Origin: an uncultured Alphaproteobacteria bacterium
GTDB lineage: Bacteria; Pseudomonadota; Alphaproteobacteria; HIMB59; GCA-002718135
Direction of reading: 5' to 3'
Assembly (NCBI GenBank): GCA_902576125.1
Contig: CACGUF010000001.1
Span: 62,001 to 126,000 of the forward strand
Length of the DNA: 64,000 nucleotides
In this document: piece by piece, positions 24,378 through 34,195 of the stretch
Position numbering within the stretch: position 1 is the first letter of the stretch
Layout: the number at the start of each line of letters is the position of its first letter
Position numbers and translations under genes: made by a program
The notes under the pieces: model-generated
The model's database searches: none
What the model was told of the DNA's origin: nothing
Seen by the model: only the letters and a program-made list of their open reading frames with translations

Positions 24378-25767
24378 TTATTCAATTGAAAAATTTGACA
24401 AAGAAGTTCTGCGTGAATATGACATTAGAGGTATTGTAGGTCAAAATATCAACGAAAATACTGCTTATACAATAGGGAGAGCTTTTGGATATAATGTAAA
24501 ATCCAAACTAAGTTCAAATACAATAGTTACTGGATGTGATGGAAGGTTAACGTCTCCATTATTACATAAAGCCTTATGTTATGGCTTAAAAGATTCTGGT
24601 GCCAAAGTAATAAATATTGGAATGGGACCAACACCAATGACTTATTTTGCACATTATCTTTTAAAAGCTGATGCTGCAGTGATGGTTACTGGCTCTCATA
24701 ATCCATCAGAGTACAATGGGTTTAAAATGGTTTTTAATAAACACTCCTTTTTTTCTGAAGATATTCAAAATCTTCAGAAATTAATAGAAGATGATGTTCT
24801 TGATCTAAAACAAGGTGAGATCATAAAAACAGATATTATACAAGATTACATTAACAGAAATCTTTTAAATATTAATTTAAAGAAAAAACTTAAGATTGCT
24901 TGGGATCCTGGAAATGGGGCTATGGGAGTGGTAATCCAAGCTATTACTAAAAAATTAAATAATTCTGAAAACATTATAATTAATGAAGAAGTTGATGGAA
25001 ACTTTCCTAATCATCACCCTGATCCAACAGTTCCAAAAAATATGAAACAGTTAATTCAATGTGTTATTAATAATAATTGTGATATTGGTTTAGCATTTGA
25101 TGGTGATGGTGATAGACTTGGTGTTGTTGATAATTTAGGCAATCTAGTTTGGGCAGATCAATATATGCTTTTACTATGTAAAGAAATTAGTAATTTATAT
25201 GATAATCCTAAAATTATAATGGACGTTAAATGTAGCAAAGTATTTTTTGATGAGGCAAAAAAAATGGGATGTGAGCCAGTTATGTCTAGAACAGGTCATT
25301 CTCCTATTAAAGAAAAAATGAAAGAATTAAAATCACCTTTATCAGGAGAAATGAGTGGTCACGTTTGCTATGGGGATGACTTTTATGGGTATGATGACGC
25401 TATGTATGTTGGTTTAAGATTACTTAGAATTTTATCAAATGAAAATATGCCTATTAGTGAATTGATAAGTGCTTATCCAATGACATACTCAACGCCTGAA
25501 ACTAGATTTGATGTTGATGAGACTAAAAAATTTGCTATCATTGAGGAAGTAAAAGATAGAATAAAAAAAACAGATCAAATAATAATAGATATAGATGGTG
25601 TAAGAGTTGAAAATGAAAATGGATGGTTTTTAATGAGAGCAAGTAATACTCAAAATCAACTTACTTGTAGAGCTGAGTCAACAACTAAGGATGGTTTGCA
25701 CACACTAGTAAAGATTATTGAAGATCAATTATCTTTGAGTGGAGTAAATTATAAATTTACAATCTAA
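24361..25767 (+). CDS. Phosphomannomutase / phosphoglucomutase
   Basis: Alpha-D-phosphohexomutase of about 468 residues (AlgC/ManB type) interconverting hexose 6- and 1-phosphates. Motifs: REYDIRGIVG (start of domain 1), the phosphoserine loop VTGSHNPSEYNG with Ser near residue 109, the metal loop AFDGDGDRLGVVD near 241-253, the sugar loop SGEMSGHVCY near 322-331 and the phosphate loop RASNTQNQLTCRAES near the C-terminus. The start is uncertain: TTG 24361 and TTG 24352 are both in frame and there is no ATG; AGGA upstream fits 24361 better. It would supply glucose-1-phosphate or mannose-1-phosphate to the pathway that ends at Ugd. Confidence 0.92.
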   Translation: MEQVNNYSIEKFDKEVLREYDIRGIVGQNINENTAYTIGRAFGYNVKSKLSSNTIVTGCDGRLTSPLLHKALCYGLKDSGAKVINIGMGPTPMTYFAHYLLKADAAVMVTGSHNPSEYNGFKMVFNKHSFFSEDIQNLQKLIEDDVLDLKQGEIIKTDIIQDYINRNLLNINLKKKLKIAWDPGNGAMGVVIQAITKKLNNSENIIINEEVDGNFPNHHPDPTVPKNMKQLIQCVINNNCDIGLAFDGDGDRLGVVDNLGNLVWADQYMLLLCKEISNLYDNPKIIMDVKCSKVFFDEAKKMGCEPVMSRTGHSPIKEKMKELKSPLSGEMSGHVCYGDDFYGYDDAMYVGLRLLRILSNENMPISELISAYPMTYSTPETRFDVDETKKFAIIEEVKDRIKKTDQIIIDIDGVRVENENGWFLMRASNTQNQLTCRAESTTKDGLHTLVKIIEDQLSLSGVNYKFTI

Positions 25768-26851
25768 CAAAGCAATCTCTGTTATATTTTTTCAATCTTT
25801 TACAGGCTGTATAAGCTTCTTTTCTTGAAAAATGCTCAAATCTTGATTCATATAATTGTTTTCCACTAACTTTGATAAGAACAATATTTGCTTTTTTGGC
25901 CTTAGTTGTTTTGGGATACTTACTTTTTATTAACTTTAGCTGTTTTTCTGCACTATTTCGATATTTAAAGGTTCCTACAACTATTGAATAAGAGTTAGCC
26001 ACAGCTTTTTTTGTTTCTTTTTTTACAATGATTGTTTTTGTCTCTTTTTTATTTATCCCTAGCTCAGCATATTCTTTATCCATAATAATTTTTAGAGATC
26101 TGTCGCGTTGTTTACCTGTATCACCACCGAATATCACACCAACTAATCTTTTATTATTTCTTACAGCAGAAAAAGCTAATTGAAATCCAGAGGCCTTAAT
26201 ATATCCAGTCTTAATGCCGTCAGCTCCTTCATAACTAAGCATTAACTTATTATGTGTTTTGTATGTTTTTCCGTTATAGGTAAAGCTTTGTTTACTAAAT
26301 AATTTATATTTTTCTGGAAAATTAGAAATAAGTGCATGCGATAAAATAGAGATATCTCTTGCTGAAGTAAGTTGTGCTCTATTTGGAAGTCCAGAAGCAT
26401 TTTTGAATGTTGTGTTAGTCATACCTAAGTTTCTTGCATATCTCGTCATAACTTTTGCAAACTCTTTTTCTGTCCCAGAAATATTTTCTGCTACAACCGT
26501 AGCTACATCATTTGCTGATTTTATTATTAGAGCCATAATTGCATCCTCAACTTTAATATAGGAACCAGCTTCAAGATATAATTTACTAGGAGATCTAGAA
26601 GATGCAATTTTTGACACTTTTAATTTACTTTCATTGGAAAGTAATCCTTTTTCAATTTGATCAAATAGAATGTAAAGAGTCATAATTTTTGTTAATGAAG
26701 CAGGATAATTTTTAGTATTTGCATTAACCTCAAAAAGAACTTCTTTGGTGTCAAAATCTATTACAATTGCTGCTTTTTTTGCGAATGTGACAGAGCTTGA
26801 TATTATAAAAAATACAAAAATAGGAATTAAAATATGCCTATGAAATTTCAT
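25757..26851 (-). CDS. D-alanyl-D-alanine carboxypeptidase with SPOR domain
   Basis: Periplasmic penicillin-binding protein of the PBP5/6 type (peptidase S11), 364 residues. The signal peptide ends near residue 24 (VTFA). Active-site motifs are S52-L-T-K55, S112-A-N114 and K214-T-G216, all intact. A C-terminal SPOR domain (about 286-362) should bind denuded glycan at the division septum; it replaces the PBP5 C-terminal beta domain and membrane anchor. GGAGG seven bases before the ATG supports the start. This SPOR-type DacC next to clpS-clpA is a common alphaproteobacterial arrangement. Confidence 0.93.
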   Translation of the reverse strand: MKFHRHILIPIFVFFIISSSVTFAKKAAIVIDFDTKEVLFEVNANTKNYPASLTKIMTLYILFDQIEKGLLSNESKLKVSKIASSRSPSKLYLEAGSYIKVEDAIMALIIKSANDVATVVAENISGTEKEFAKVMTRYARNLGMTNTTFKNASGLPNRAQLTSARDISILSHALISNFPEKYKLFSKQSFTYNGKTYKTHNKLMLSYEGADGIKTGYIKASGFQLAFSAVRNNKRLVGVIFGGDTGKQRDRSLKIIMDKEYAELGINKKETKTIIVKKETKKAVANSYSIVVGTFKYRNSAEKQLKLIKSKYPKTTKAKKANIVLIKVSGKQLYESRFEHFSRKEAYTACKRLKKYNRDCFVRL

Positions 26852-26939
26852 GAATAAGCCTCCTTAACATATGGAATTCGATCTTAACAATCTAAAAAAA
26901 TCTCTTTAAATTCCTACAAAAGTGCTTATCTATAAATTT

Positions 26940-27275
26940 ATGAAATTAAGTAATGAAGATAATAACAATTTTAATAACGATTTAGATAAAGGTGTTCTTT
27001 TAGAATCTAAGCCTAAAGTAAAGAAACCTTCTATGTATAATGTTTTATTGCTTAATGATGATTATACCCCAATGGAATTTGTTGTTTTGGTACTTGAGAG
27101 CGTTTTCAATAAAAAACAGGAAGAGGCGACACAAATTATGCTGCATGTTCACAAGAATGGAATTGGAGTATGTGGAACTTTTACTTATGAGGTAGCTGAG
27201 TCAAAGTGTAAGTCAGTAATGGATCTTGCCAAAAAACATGAACATCCCCTTCAATGCACAATGGAAAAAAACTAA
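26940..27275 (+). CDS. clpS: ATP-dependent Clp protease adaptor ClpS
   Basis: Adaptor of 111 residues that hands N-degron proteins to ClpA. The core motif [20 protein letters not shown] (about 34-53) holds the Asn-Asp pair that clamps the N-terminal residue, and [19 protein letters not shown] follows. The N-terminal extension is disordered and Asn/Asp-rich. I chose ATG 26940 over the in-frame GTG at 26922. The stop codon directly abuts the clpA start, so the two are coupled. Confidence 0.93.
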   Translation: MKLSNEDNNNFNNDLDKGVLLESKPKVKKPSMYNVLLLNDDYTPMEFVVLVLESVFNKKQEEATQIMLHVHKNGIGVCGTFTYEVAESKCKSVMDLAKKHEHPLQCTMEKN

Positions 27276-29549
27276 ATGCTTTCATCAAATTTAGAAAAAA
27301 CTCTCAGGAATGCATATCAGCTTGCTAAAGACAGAAAGCATGAATTTGTCACTCTAGAACATTTATTAAAGTCTCTAACTGATGATAAGGACGCTTTAAG
27401 TGTTTTGAAAGCTTGCGGTGTAGCAATTGAAGAATTAAAAAATAAATTAGAAGAATTTATAAAAAATGAATTATCAAATTTAAGTGATAATTTTTCAGGC
27501 GAACCAAAACTCTCCAATAGTTTTCAAAGAGTACTTCAAAGGGCAGCAATTCATGTTCAATCAAGTGGTAGAGAAAGTGTAACTGGTGCCAATATGATAG
27601 TTGCGTTATTTTCAGAAAAAGAAAGTCATGCAGTATATTTTTTACATCAACAAAATATGACTCGATTAGATGCAGTGCAATATATTTCACATGGTATATC
27701 AAAAGTGGAAGAAGATTTAGATGGTGAGGAAATAGTTGAAGAAACTAATGACGGTTTCCAACAAAAAAAACACCATAAGAAAGCATTAGATCAATTTTGT
27801 ATAAATCTAAATAAAAAATCTACTGAAGGCAAAATAGATCCTCTTATAGGAAGGAAACTTGAAGTAGAAAGAACAATCCAAATATTATGTAGAAGACAAA
27901 AAAATAATCCAATTTTTGTTGGTGATCCTGGTGTAGGTAAAACTGCTATAGCTGAAGGTTTAGCCAAACGTATAGTAGAAAAAAATGTACCTGAAGTAAT
28001 TCTTGATGCAGTAATTTACTCTTTAGATATGGGAGCTCTTCTTGCTGGTACTAGATACAGAGGTGATTTTGAAGAAAGATTGAAGGAGGTCTTAAAAGAT
28101 TTACAAAAAGAAAAAAAATCAATTCTATTTATTGATGAAATACATACTGTAATTGGCGCAGGTGCAACTAGTGGCGGATCTATGGATGCAAGTAATCTTT
28201 TAAAACCATCATTAAGTAATGGATCATTAAGATGCATAGGATCTACAACTTATAAAGAATTCAATAACTATTTTGAAAAAGATAGAGCACTAGTTAGAAG
28301 ATTTCAAAAAATTGATATTAAGGAGCCTACAAAGGAAGAAACAATTAAGATTTTAACTGGTTTAAAAAATTATTATGAAGAACATCATAAAATTAAATAT
28401 TCCTCTGAAGCTATTATTAGTGCAGTTGATTTATCAAATAAATATATAGGCGATAGAAAACTTCCTGATAAAGCAATAGATGTTTTAGATGAAGCTGGCG
28501 CATCACAGTATTTACTACCTAAATCTAAAAGAAAAAAAATAATTTCATCAAAAGATATTGAAGCTGTAGTAGCGATCATGGCAAGGATACCTCCTAAATC
28601 TGTTGATAAAAATGATAAAGAAAATTTAAAAAATCTTGAAAGAGATCTTAAGAATTTTGTTTTTGGCCAAGATAAATCCATTGAAGAATTATCATCTTCA
28701 ATAAAACTTGCTAGAGCAGGTCTTAGAGAAGATGGAAAACCCATAGGTTCTTATTTATTCTCAGGACCAACTGGAGTTGGGAAAACAGAAGTTGCAAGAC
28801 AGCTTAGTAAAACAATGGGTATAAAACTTCTGCGATTTGATATGTCAGAATATATGGAGAGACATACTGTTAGTCGTTTAATTGGAGCACCTCCAGGATA
28901 CGTTGGCTTCGATCAGGGCGGTTTACTTACTGATGGCGTTGATCAAAATCCGCATTGTGTCTTGCTTTTAGACGAAATTGAAAAAGCTCACTATGATTTA
29001 TTTAACATCCTGCTTCAAGTAATGGATTATGGAAAATTAACAGATCATAACGGTAAGTCTGTTGATTTTAGGAATGTAATATTAATCATGACTTCAAATG
29101 CGGGAGCAATAGATTTGTCCAAAAAAAGAATTGGTTTTAATTCTGCACGTTCAAAGGATGATAATAATGAGGCAATTAATAAAATATTCTCACCTGAATT
29201 TAGAAATCGAATTGATGCAATTATACATTTCAATCATTTAAATAGAGAGATAGTTTTATCAATTGTTGATAAATTTATAATTCAAGTTGAGGCTCAATTA
29301 GAGGACAAAGGAGTGTCGTTGTCTATTGATAAAGAAGCAAAAGATCATTTAGCTGATCTTGGATATGATGAAGTATTTGGGGCAAGAGAGTTAGGAAGAG
29401 TTATTCAAGAAAAAGTAAAAAAACCTATGGCTGAAGAATTGATCTTTGGAGCTTTAACGAAAGGAGGTCATGTAGCTATCACTCTTGATAATGACGAAAT
29501 CTCTTTTAAGTATTCTTCAAATCAAGACAAAAAGAAAGAATTAGTTTAA
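27276..29549 (+). CDS. clpA: ATP-dependent Clp protease ATP-binding subunit ClpA
   Basis: Hexameric AAA+ unfoldase of 757 residues, full length, that feeds substrates to ClpP. The N-domain occupies about residues 1-145. D1 has Walker A GDPGVGKTA and Walker B ILFIDEIHTV; D2 has Walker A GPTGVGKTE and Walker B VLLLDEIEKAH. Between D1 and D2 there is no ClpB-type coiled coil, which marks it as ClpA. Near the C-terminus an IGF-like loop reads RIGFNSARS, the ClpP-docking element. ClpP itself is not in the window, although tig, often its neighbour, begins at the right edge. Confidence 0.95.
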   Translation: MLSSNLEKTLRNAYQLAKDRKHEFVTLEHLLKSLTDDKDALSVLKACGVAIEELKNKLEEFIKNELSNLSDNFSGEPKLSNSFQRVLQRAAIHVQSSGRESVTGANMIVALFSEKESHAVYFLHQQNMTRLDAVQYISHGISKVEEDLDGEEIVEETNDGFQQKKHHKKALDQFCINLNKKSTEGKIDPLIGRKLEVERTIQILCRRQKNNPIFVGDPGVGKTAIAEGLAKRIVEKNVPEVILDAVIYSLDMGALLAGTRYRGDFEERLKEVLKDLQKEKKSILFIDEIHTVIGAGATSGGSMDASNLLKPSLSNGSLRCIGSTTYKEFNNYFEKDRALVRRFQKIDIKEPTKEETIKILTGLKNYYEEHHKIKYSSEAIISAVDLSNKYIGDRKLPDKAIDVLDEAGASQYLLPKSKRKKIISSKDIEAVVAIMARIPPKSVDKNDKENLKNLERDLKNFVFGQDKSIEELSSSIKLARAGLREDGKPIGSYLFSGPTGVGKTEVARQLSKTMGIKLLRFDMSEYMERHTVSRLIGAPPGYVGFDQGGLLTDGVDQNPHCVLLLDEIEKAHYDLFNILLQVMDYGKLTDHNGKSVDFRNVILIMTSNAGAIDLSKKRIGFNSARSKDDNNEAINKIFSPEFRNRIDAIIHFNHLNREIVLSIVDKFIIQVEAQLEDKGVSLSIDKEAKDHLADLGYDEVFGARELGRVIQEKVKKPMAEELIFGALTKGGHVAITLDNDEISFKYSSNQDKKKELV

Positions 29550-30691
29550 CTCTTATAAGGAGCCAGAGCTTCCAAATCTTCTTTATGAACATTGATCATT
29601 CTAGTTTCTTCATTTAAAAATTTACTTATAGCACTGGAAAATTCCTTTTCTTTTATCCAATGAGCACTCCATGTTTTTTGAGGTAGATAACCTCTGCTTA
29701 ATTTATGTTCACCTTGGGCTCCAGCCTCTACATATTTAATTTGATGTTCAATTGCATAATTTATTGCTTGGTAGTAACAAAGCTCAAAATGCAGATAGGG
29801 AACTTCAAACTTTGATCCCCATAAACGCCCATACAAATGGGTTTTGCTTAAGAAATTCAAAGCTGATGCAACTTTATTATTATCTTGATAAGCTATAATG
29901 AGAAGTACTTTTTCTTTAAAATTCTCAAGCAAATTAGTAAAAAATTCTTTTTTTAGATATGTAGAACCCCATTTTCTTCCAGTTGTATCTAAGTAACATT
30001 CATAAAAAAAATTAATGTGTTCGTCTAAAATTTTCTCACCTTTTAAAAGTTTTACATCTAAGTTATATTTTTTTAGACATTGCCTTTCTTTTTTAATTTG
30101 TTTTCTTTTTCTTGAGGAGAGAGTTGATAAAAATTCTTCAAATGTTTTAAAATTTTTATTTTCCCAGTGGAATTGAATACCTTCTCTTATCATAATTTCA
30201 TCATTGTGCCACTCATCTGGATTTTTTATAAAATTAAAATGAGCAGAAGATACATTAAGTTTTTTTGCTTCATTGATGATATTTTCAATGATCTGCTGCA
30301 ATTTATTTTTTTTATTTTTAATTTTATTACTAATAATAATTCTCTCTCCAGTGACTGGTGTAAAAGGAATAGCAGATTGAAGCTTTGGATAATAGTTTAA
30401 CCCATTTCTATGATAAGCGTCTGCCCAAACATGATCAAAAATATATTCTCCATATGAATGATTTTTTAAGTAAAGAGGACAAGCCGCAATAATTTCTTTT
30501 TTGTTATTTAATTCAATGTAATGATGAGGTTTCCATCCTGTTTGAGTACAAGCACTTTTACTTTCTTCTAAGGCTAGTAAGAATTCATATTGCAAAAAAG
30601 GATGATCATTGTTAATGCATTTATTCCAATCGTCTTTTTCAATTTTTTTTAAATTGTCTATAAAAAAAAATTCACTCTTTGGTGAAGTCAT
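29546..30691 (-). CDS. FemAB/GNAT-like N-acyltransferase, COG3146 type
   Basis: Protein of 381 residues from the peptidoglycan-biosynthesis-like GNAT group. Characteristic segments are KPHHYIELNNKKEIIAACPLYLK (an early beta-alpha unit), SSRKRKQIKKERQ near 192-204, YLDTTGRKWGSTYL and GRLWGSKFEVPYLHFELCYYQAI, ending with YVEAGAQGEHKLSRGY. The family is often called an N-acetyltransferase but its acceptor is unknown. It overlaps clpA by four bases at the 3' ends (convergent), and RidA is directly upstream with no gap, so the two form an operon. The same pair is common in alphaproteobacteria. Confidence 0.8.
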   Translation of the reverse strand: MTSPKSEFFFIDNLKKIEKDDWNKCINNDHPFLQYEFLLALEESKSACTQTGWKPHHYIELNNKKEIIAACPLYLKNHSYGEYIFDHVWADAYHRNGLNYYPKLQSAIPFTPVTGERIIISNKIKNKKNKLQQIIENIINEAKKLNVSSAHFNFIKNPDEWHNDEIMIREGIQFHWENKNFKTFEEFLSTLSSRKRKQIKKERQCLKKYNLDVKLLKGEKILDEHINFFYECYLDTTGRKWGSTYLKKEFFTNLLENFKEKVLLIIAYQDNNKVASALNFLSKTHLYGRLWGSKFEVPYLHFELCYYQAINYAIEHQIKYVEAGAQGEHKLSRGYLPQKTWSAHWIKEKEFSSAISKFLNEETRMINVHKEDLEALAPYKS

Positions 30692-31156
30692 CTATTTTAA
30701 TTGCACGATAGCGTCTATTTCTACAGCAATACCTAAAGGTAAGGCATTTGATCCAACCGCAGCTCTTGTGTGCCTCCCCTTGTCTCCAAAGATTTCAACC
30801 AACATATCTGAAGCTCCATTGATGACTTTAGGTTGATCTTTGAAGTCATCATTACAATTTACATAACCAGTCAATTTTACGAAGCTATCTAATTTATCCC
30901 AATCTCCATCCACACCTTTTTTGAGTGCTGCAATAATATTTGTACAACAAAGCTTGGCTGCCTCTACTCCTTCTTCAATTGTGAAATCAGACCCAACTTT
31001 TCCCTGGTAAATCACTTCACCATTTTGGACTGGAGCTTGACCAGAAATATACATAGTTTTGCCAATAATTTTGTATGGAGCGTAATTTGCCAGAGCTTTG
31101 GGTAGATCTGGAATATTTAAACCTAAATTCTTGATATTTTCCTCAAACAAATGCAT
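30692..31156 (-). CDS. RidA family reactive-intermediate deaminase
   Basis: Small cytosolic protein of 154 residues in the YjgF/RidA family, in the longer subgroup. Visible are MYISGQAP near residues 36-43, a central helix with AAKLCCTNIIAALK, VKLTGYVNC and, at the end, GRHTRAAVGSNALPLGIAVEIDAI, which holds the conserved Arg used to bind the carboxylate of imine or enamine intermediates. The Arg is present (THTRAAVG-type motif), so it may be active on reactive enamines or related amines. Immediately upstream of the FemAB/GNAT-like gene. Confidence 0.85.
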   Translation of the reverse strand: MHLFEENIKNLGLNIPDLPKALANYAPYKIIGKTMYISGQAPVQNGEVIYQGKVGSDFTIEEGVEAAKLCCTNIIAALKKGVDGDWDKLDSFVKLTGYVNCNDDFKDQPKVINGASDMLVEIFGDKGRHTRAAVGSNALPLGIAVEIDAIVQLK

Positions 31157-31201
31157 TAAACACTATATAAAACTTTTTGAGTGAAGGTAAAGGGAGCATA
31201 T

Positions 31202-31768
31202 ATGATTAAAATTCTAAAATCTTTATTTCTAAGCCTGGCAATCTCAACTTTAATCTATGGAGGATCAGTTATGGCAGAAGAAAGAGATATAATACACATG
31301 ACGCTTAAAGATGGTGTTGTAAAAATGGAAACACGACCTGATTTAGCGCCAAAGCATGTTGCACAAATCAAACAGCTAATTAGTGAGGGACAATATGACG
31401 GAGTAGTTTTTCATAGAGTAATTGATGGATTTATGGCTCAAACAGGTGATGTTGAATTTGGAAATTCTACAAATGATAAATTTAATATGTCTAGAGCTGG
31501 AACAGGTGGGTCTGACTTACCGGATATACCAGCTGAATTTTCTGATGCAAATCATGGAAGGGGTGCTGTATCAATGGCAAGAGCTCAAAACCCTAATAGT
31601 GCAAACAGTCAGTTTTTTATTGTCTTTAATGATGCAAGTTTTTTAGACGGTCAATATACTGTTTGGGCACAAGTAACTGAAGGCATGGAACTAGTTGATA
31701 ATATTACTAGAGGTGAGCCACCGAAGGATCCTGACAAAATAATAAAAATGGAAATTATTACAGAATAA
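31202..31768 (+). CDS. Peptidylprolyl isomerase, cyclophilin type, exported
   Basis: Cyclophilin of 188 residues with a signal peptide (Lys start, Leu/Ile core, likely cut after SVMA near residue 24), so it works in the periplasm on proline bonds of exported proteins. The catalytic core has FHRVIDGFMAQTGD (the R-x-x-x-x-F-M-x-Q element), ARAQNPNSANSQFFIVF and FLDGQYTVWAQV. The start is ATG 31202, with GGGAG seven bases ahead; the in-frame GTG at 31181 would read through that ribosome site. The next gene starts two bases after the stop. Confidence 0.9.
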   Translation: MIKILKSLFLSLAISTLIYGGSVMAEERDIIHMTLKDGVVKMETRPDLAPKHVAQIKQLISEGQYDGVVFHRVIDGFMAQTGDVEFGNSTNDKFNMSRAGTGGSDLPDIPAEFSDANHGRGAVSMARAQNPNSANSQFFIVFNDASFLDGQYTVWAQVTEGMELVDNITRGEPPKDPDKIIKMEIITE

Positions 31769-31770
31769 TT

Positions 31771-32853
31771 ATGTTTGTTGCAGATTTGCATAATGACCTT
31801 GTGCAAAGAATGATGATAGGAGAGGATGTGACACAAAATACATCCTCAGGTCATACGGATATAGAAAGGTTAAAATTATCATCTATCGACTTAGAGGTAA
31901 TGATTGTGTGGGTTTCAGAAAAAGAAGCAAATACAAGTTATTTTGATTTTGCATCAAGTATGCATGACAAGCTTAAAGCATTAAATAATATTGAAGGAGT
32001 TACTGTTCCAGTAACACTTAAAGATATTATTTCTGCAAAAGAAAAGAATGAGCTTTCTCTTCCTATTGGCATGGAAGGAGGAGAGGCGTTAGAAAATAAA
32101 ATAGAAAATTTAGAATATTTTATAAATAAAGGTCTTTTTTATTTTGGCCCTACGTGGAATCATTCGCTTGATTGGGTAAGCTCAGGTTACGGTGAAACAC
32201 ATAAAAAAAACTCCTTAAAAACTATTGGTTTAAACAAATTTGGTATCGAGGTAATTCTTACATGCCAAGAAAACAATGTATTAATTGATGTTTCTCATAT
32301 TGGGGAGAAAAGTTTTTGGGATATTAAAGAAAATTCAAAAAAACCATTTATCGCCTCTCATTCAAGCGTTCATAACTTATGTCCTCATTTTCGAAATTTA
32401 AAAGATGACCAGATAAAAGCTATCAAAGATGTGAACGGATTAATTGGTTTAAATCCATATCCTTTTTTTATTGATCCAACTTTTAAAGTCAGAGAGGAAA
32501 AAATAAGAAATCAATATAGAGAAGAGCTAAATGAAATTGCTAATAAACAAGAAACTACTGCAGGTAAATGGATTGCAAAACAACACTTTCTTCAAAAAAA
32601 ATTATCAGAAGTTTGTCCAAGTATAAGTGTGTTTGTTGATCACATTGAATATATTACTAAGTTGATTGGTATTGATTATGTTGGAATAGGTAGTGATTAT
32701 GATGGTCTTGATTGTCTACCTCAACATTGGCATGATTGTATGGACCATATGATAATAGCCGAAGAATTAGATAAAAGAGGTTATTCATCAGACTCCATTG
32801 AAAAAATTATGGGTAAAAATATTTTAAGAGTACTAGAGGAAGTATGGACTTAG
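31771..32853 (+). CDS. Membrane dipeptidase (renal dipeptidase family, M19)
   Basis: Zinc dipeptidase of 360 residues. Metal ligands are visible in ADLHNDLV (H-x-D near residues 5-7), GMEGGEAL (bridging Glu), DVSHIGEK (His) and ASHSSVH (His), with GIGSDYDG (Asp) near the C-terminus. The family cleaves dipeptides, including D-amino-acid and cell-wall types. No signal peptide is seen, so it should be cytosolic. It runs after the cyclophilin gene with a two-base gap, and its end overlaps the convergent LysE gene by 21 bases. Confidence 0.87.
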   Translation: MFVADLHNDLVQRMMIGEDVTQNTSSGHTDIERLKLSSIDLEVMIVWVSEKEANTSYFDFASSMHDKLKALNNIEGVTVPVTLKDIISAKEKNELSLPIGMEGGEALENKIENLEYFINKGLFYFGPTWNHSLDWVSSGYGETHKKNSLKTIGLNKFGIEVILTCQENNVLIDVSHIGEKSFWDIKENSKKPFIASHSSVHNLCPHFRNLKDDQIKAIKDVNGLIGLNPYPFFIDPTFKVREEKIRNQYREELNEIANKQETTAGKWIAKQHFLQKKLSEVCPSISVFVDHIEYITKLIGIDYVGIGSDYDGLDCLPQHWHDCMDHMIIAEELDKRGYSSDSIEKIMGKNILRVLEEVWT

Positions 32854-33456
32854 AGTATTATACAAAATAATTATTGATATGAATATTAATACAGTGCCTG
32901 AAATATTTTGAATAATCTTTGTATTATTTTCTAGAAATTGCTTTAATCCAAATCCTGTAACTATAATTGTTAATATGATGTACCATAAACCATCAATGGA
33001 TGAAGCAATGAGTACCATTGTAAGTTTGATAAAATTAGTAGAAGAAATTTCGATAAATTGTGAAAATATAGCTGCAAACCAAATTAAGATTTTAGGATTT
33101 AAAATAGAAATTGCAAACCCTTGCATAAAAGAATTAACACTTTTTTGCTTATCTTGGATTGAAAACTTTTGTCCAGTGTCACGCAAAAAGAGAATGCCAA
33201 GCACTAATAAAAATACACTTCCACAAAATTGAATAGTGTTAAATAAAAATATATTATTAATTAAAATGATTTGTAATCCTGCTACTGAAATCCCAGCATA
33301 AATACCTATACCTATAGCATGACCGACCGAACTTAGTATTCCTGACAATCTTCCATACTTAATAGAATTTCTAATAATTAAGGCCATAGACGGGCCGGGT
33401 GACATAGCTCCAACGATACAAATTGTTGCAAATTGGACCCAAAACCAATTACTCAT
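32833..33456 (-). CDS. LysE/RhtB family amino-acid exporter
   Basis: Inner-membrane protein of 207 residues with about six hydrophobic helices. The N-terminal signature MSPGPSMALIIRNSIKYGRLSGILSSVGHAIG-type region (residues 18-49) is the LysE/RhtB motif, and the central charged loop (RDTGQKFSIQDKQKS) precedes FAISILNPKILIWFAAI. Such proteins export basic amino acids, homoserine or threonine. One base separates it from pdxJ, so they probably share a transcript. The substrate is unknown. Confidence 0.87.
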   Translation of the reverse strand: MSNWFWVQFATICIVGAMSPGPSMALIIRNSIKYGRLSGILSSVGHAIGIGIYAGISVAGLQIILINNIFLFNTIQFCGSVFLLVLGILFLRDTGQKFSIQDKQKSVNSFMQGFAISILNPKILIWFAAIFSQFIEISSTNFIKLTMVLIASSIDGLWYIILTIIVTGFGLKQFLENNTKIIQNISGTVLIFISIIILYNTLSPYFL

Positions 33457-33457
33457 A

Positions 33458-34192
33458 TTATCTTTGAGTTATTTGTTTGTATTTATTAACTGTTTCTTTA
33501 AGTCCAAAATCAATTGCATCACAAACTAGAGCATGACCAATTGACACTTCTTTTATTCTAGGAATATTTTTAAGAATAAAATCTAAATTATCTAAATTCA
33601 AATCATGTCCAGCATTCAGTTCTATATTGGGAAATTCTTTTTCTAAATATTTAGTCACTTCATTATAGGGTGCAACTGCTAATATTTTATCATTCTGATA
33701 GTTTTTTGCGTAATCATAAGTGTACAATTCTACTCTATCTGGTTTAATATTTTCTAAGTTTGATAGTGTTTTAGTTGATGGATTGATGAAAATTGAGACA
33801 CGGATATTATTGTCTTTAAGTCTCTTAATAACTTCCATGAGAAAGTCTTTATTTTTTTCACAATCCCAACCAAATGAAGATGTAAGTGCTTCTGGTGGGT
33901 CAGGAACTAAAGTTACTTGATCTGGCGAAACATCAATAACTTTTTCAATAAATTCATCGGATGGATATCCTTCAATATTAAATTCAACTTTTTCATATTC
34001 ATTTGTAAGATTTTTCAATATTTTCAAATCTGAAAATTTTGCATGCCTTTCATCAGGTCGAGGGTGAACGGTTATACCATCAGCACCATATTCAATACAT
34101 TTCTTACTAATGTTGTATAAGTTTGGCAGGTCTGCATCTCTTGCATTTCTTATTAAGGCAAACTTATTTACGTTAACACTTAAAAAAGTCAT
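33458..34192 (-). CDS. pdxJ: Pyridoxine 5'-phosphate synthase
   Basis: TIM-barrel enzyme of 244 residues for the last ring-closing step of the DXP-dependent vitamin B6 pathway. Motifs: SVNVNKFALIRNARD at the N-terminus, ADGITVHPRPDERHAKFSD (catalytic Glu/His region, about 36-54), VTLVPDPPEALTSSFGWD and ELNAGHDLNLDNLDFIL (His near 195), then VSIGHALVCDAI. All are canonical. It sits between the GST gene (three bases) and the LysE gene in a minus-strand operon. PdxA was not seen in the window. Confidence 0.93.
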   Translation of the reverse strand: MTFLSVNVNKFALIRNARDADLPNLYNISKKCIEYGADGITVHPRPDERHAKFSDLKILKNLTNEYEKVEFNIEGYPSDEFIEKVIDVSPDQVTLVPDPPEALTSSFGWDCEKNKDFLMEVIKRLKDNNIRVSIFINPSTKTLSNLENIKPDRVELYTYDYAKNYQNDKILAVAPYNEVTKYLEKEFPNIELNAGHDLNLDNLDFILKNIPRIKEVSIGHALVCDAIDFGLKETVNKYKQITQR

Positions 34193-34195
34193 ATA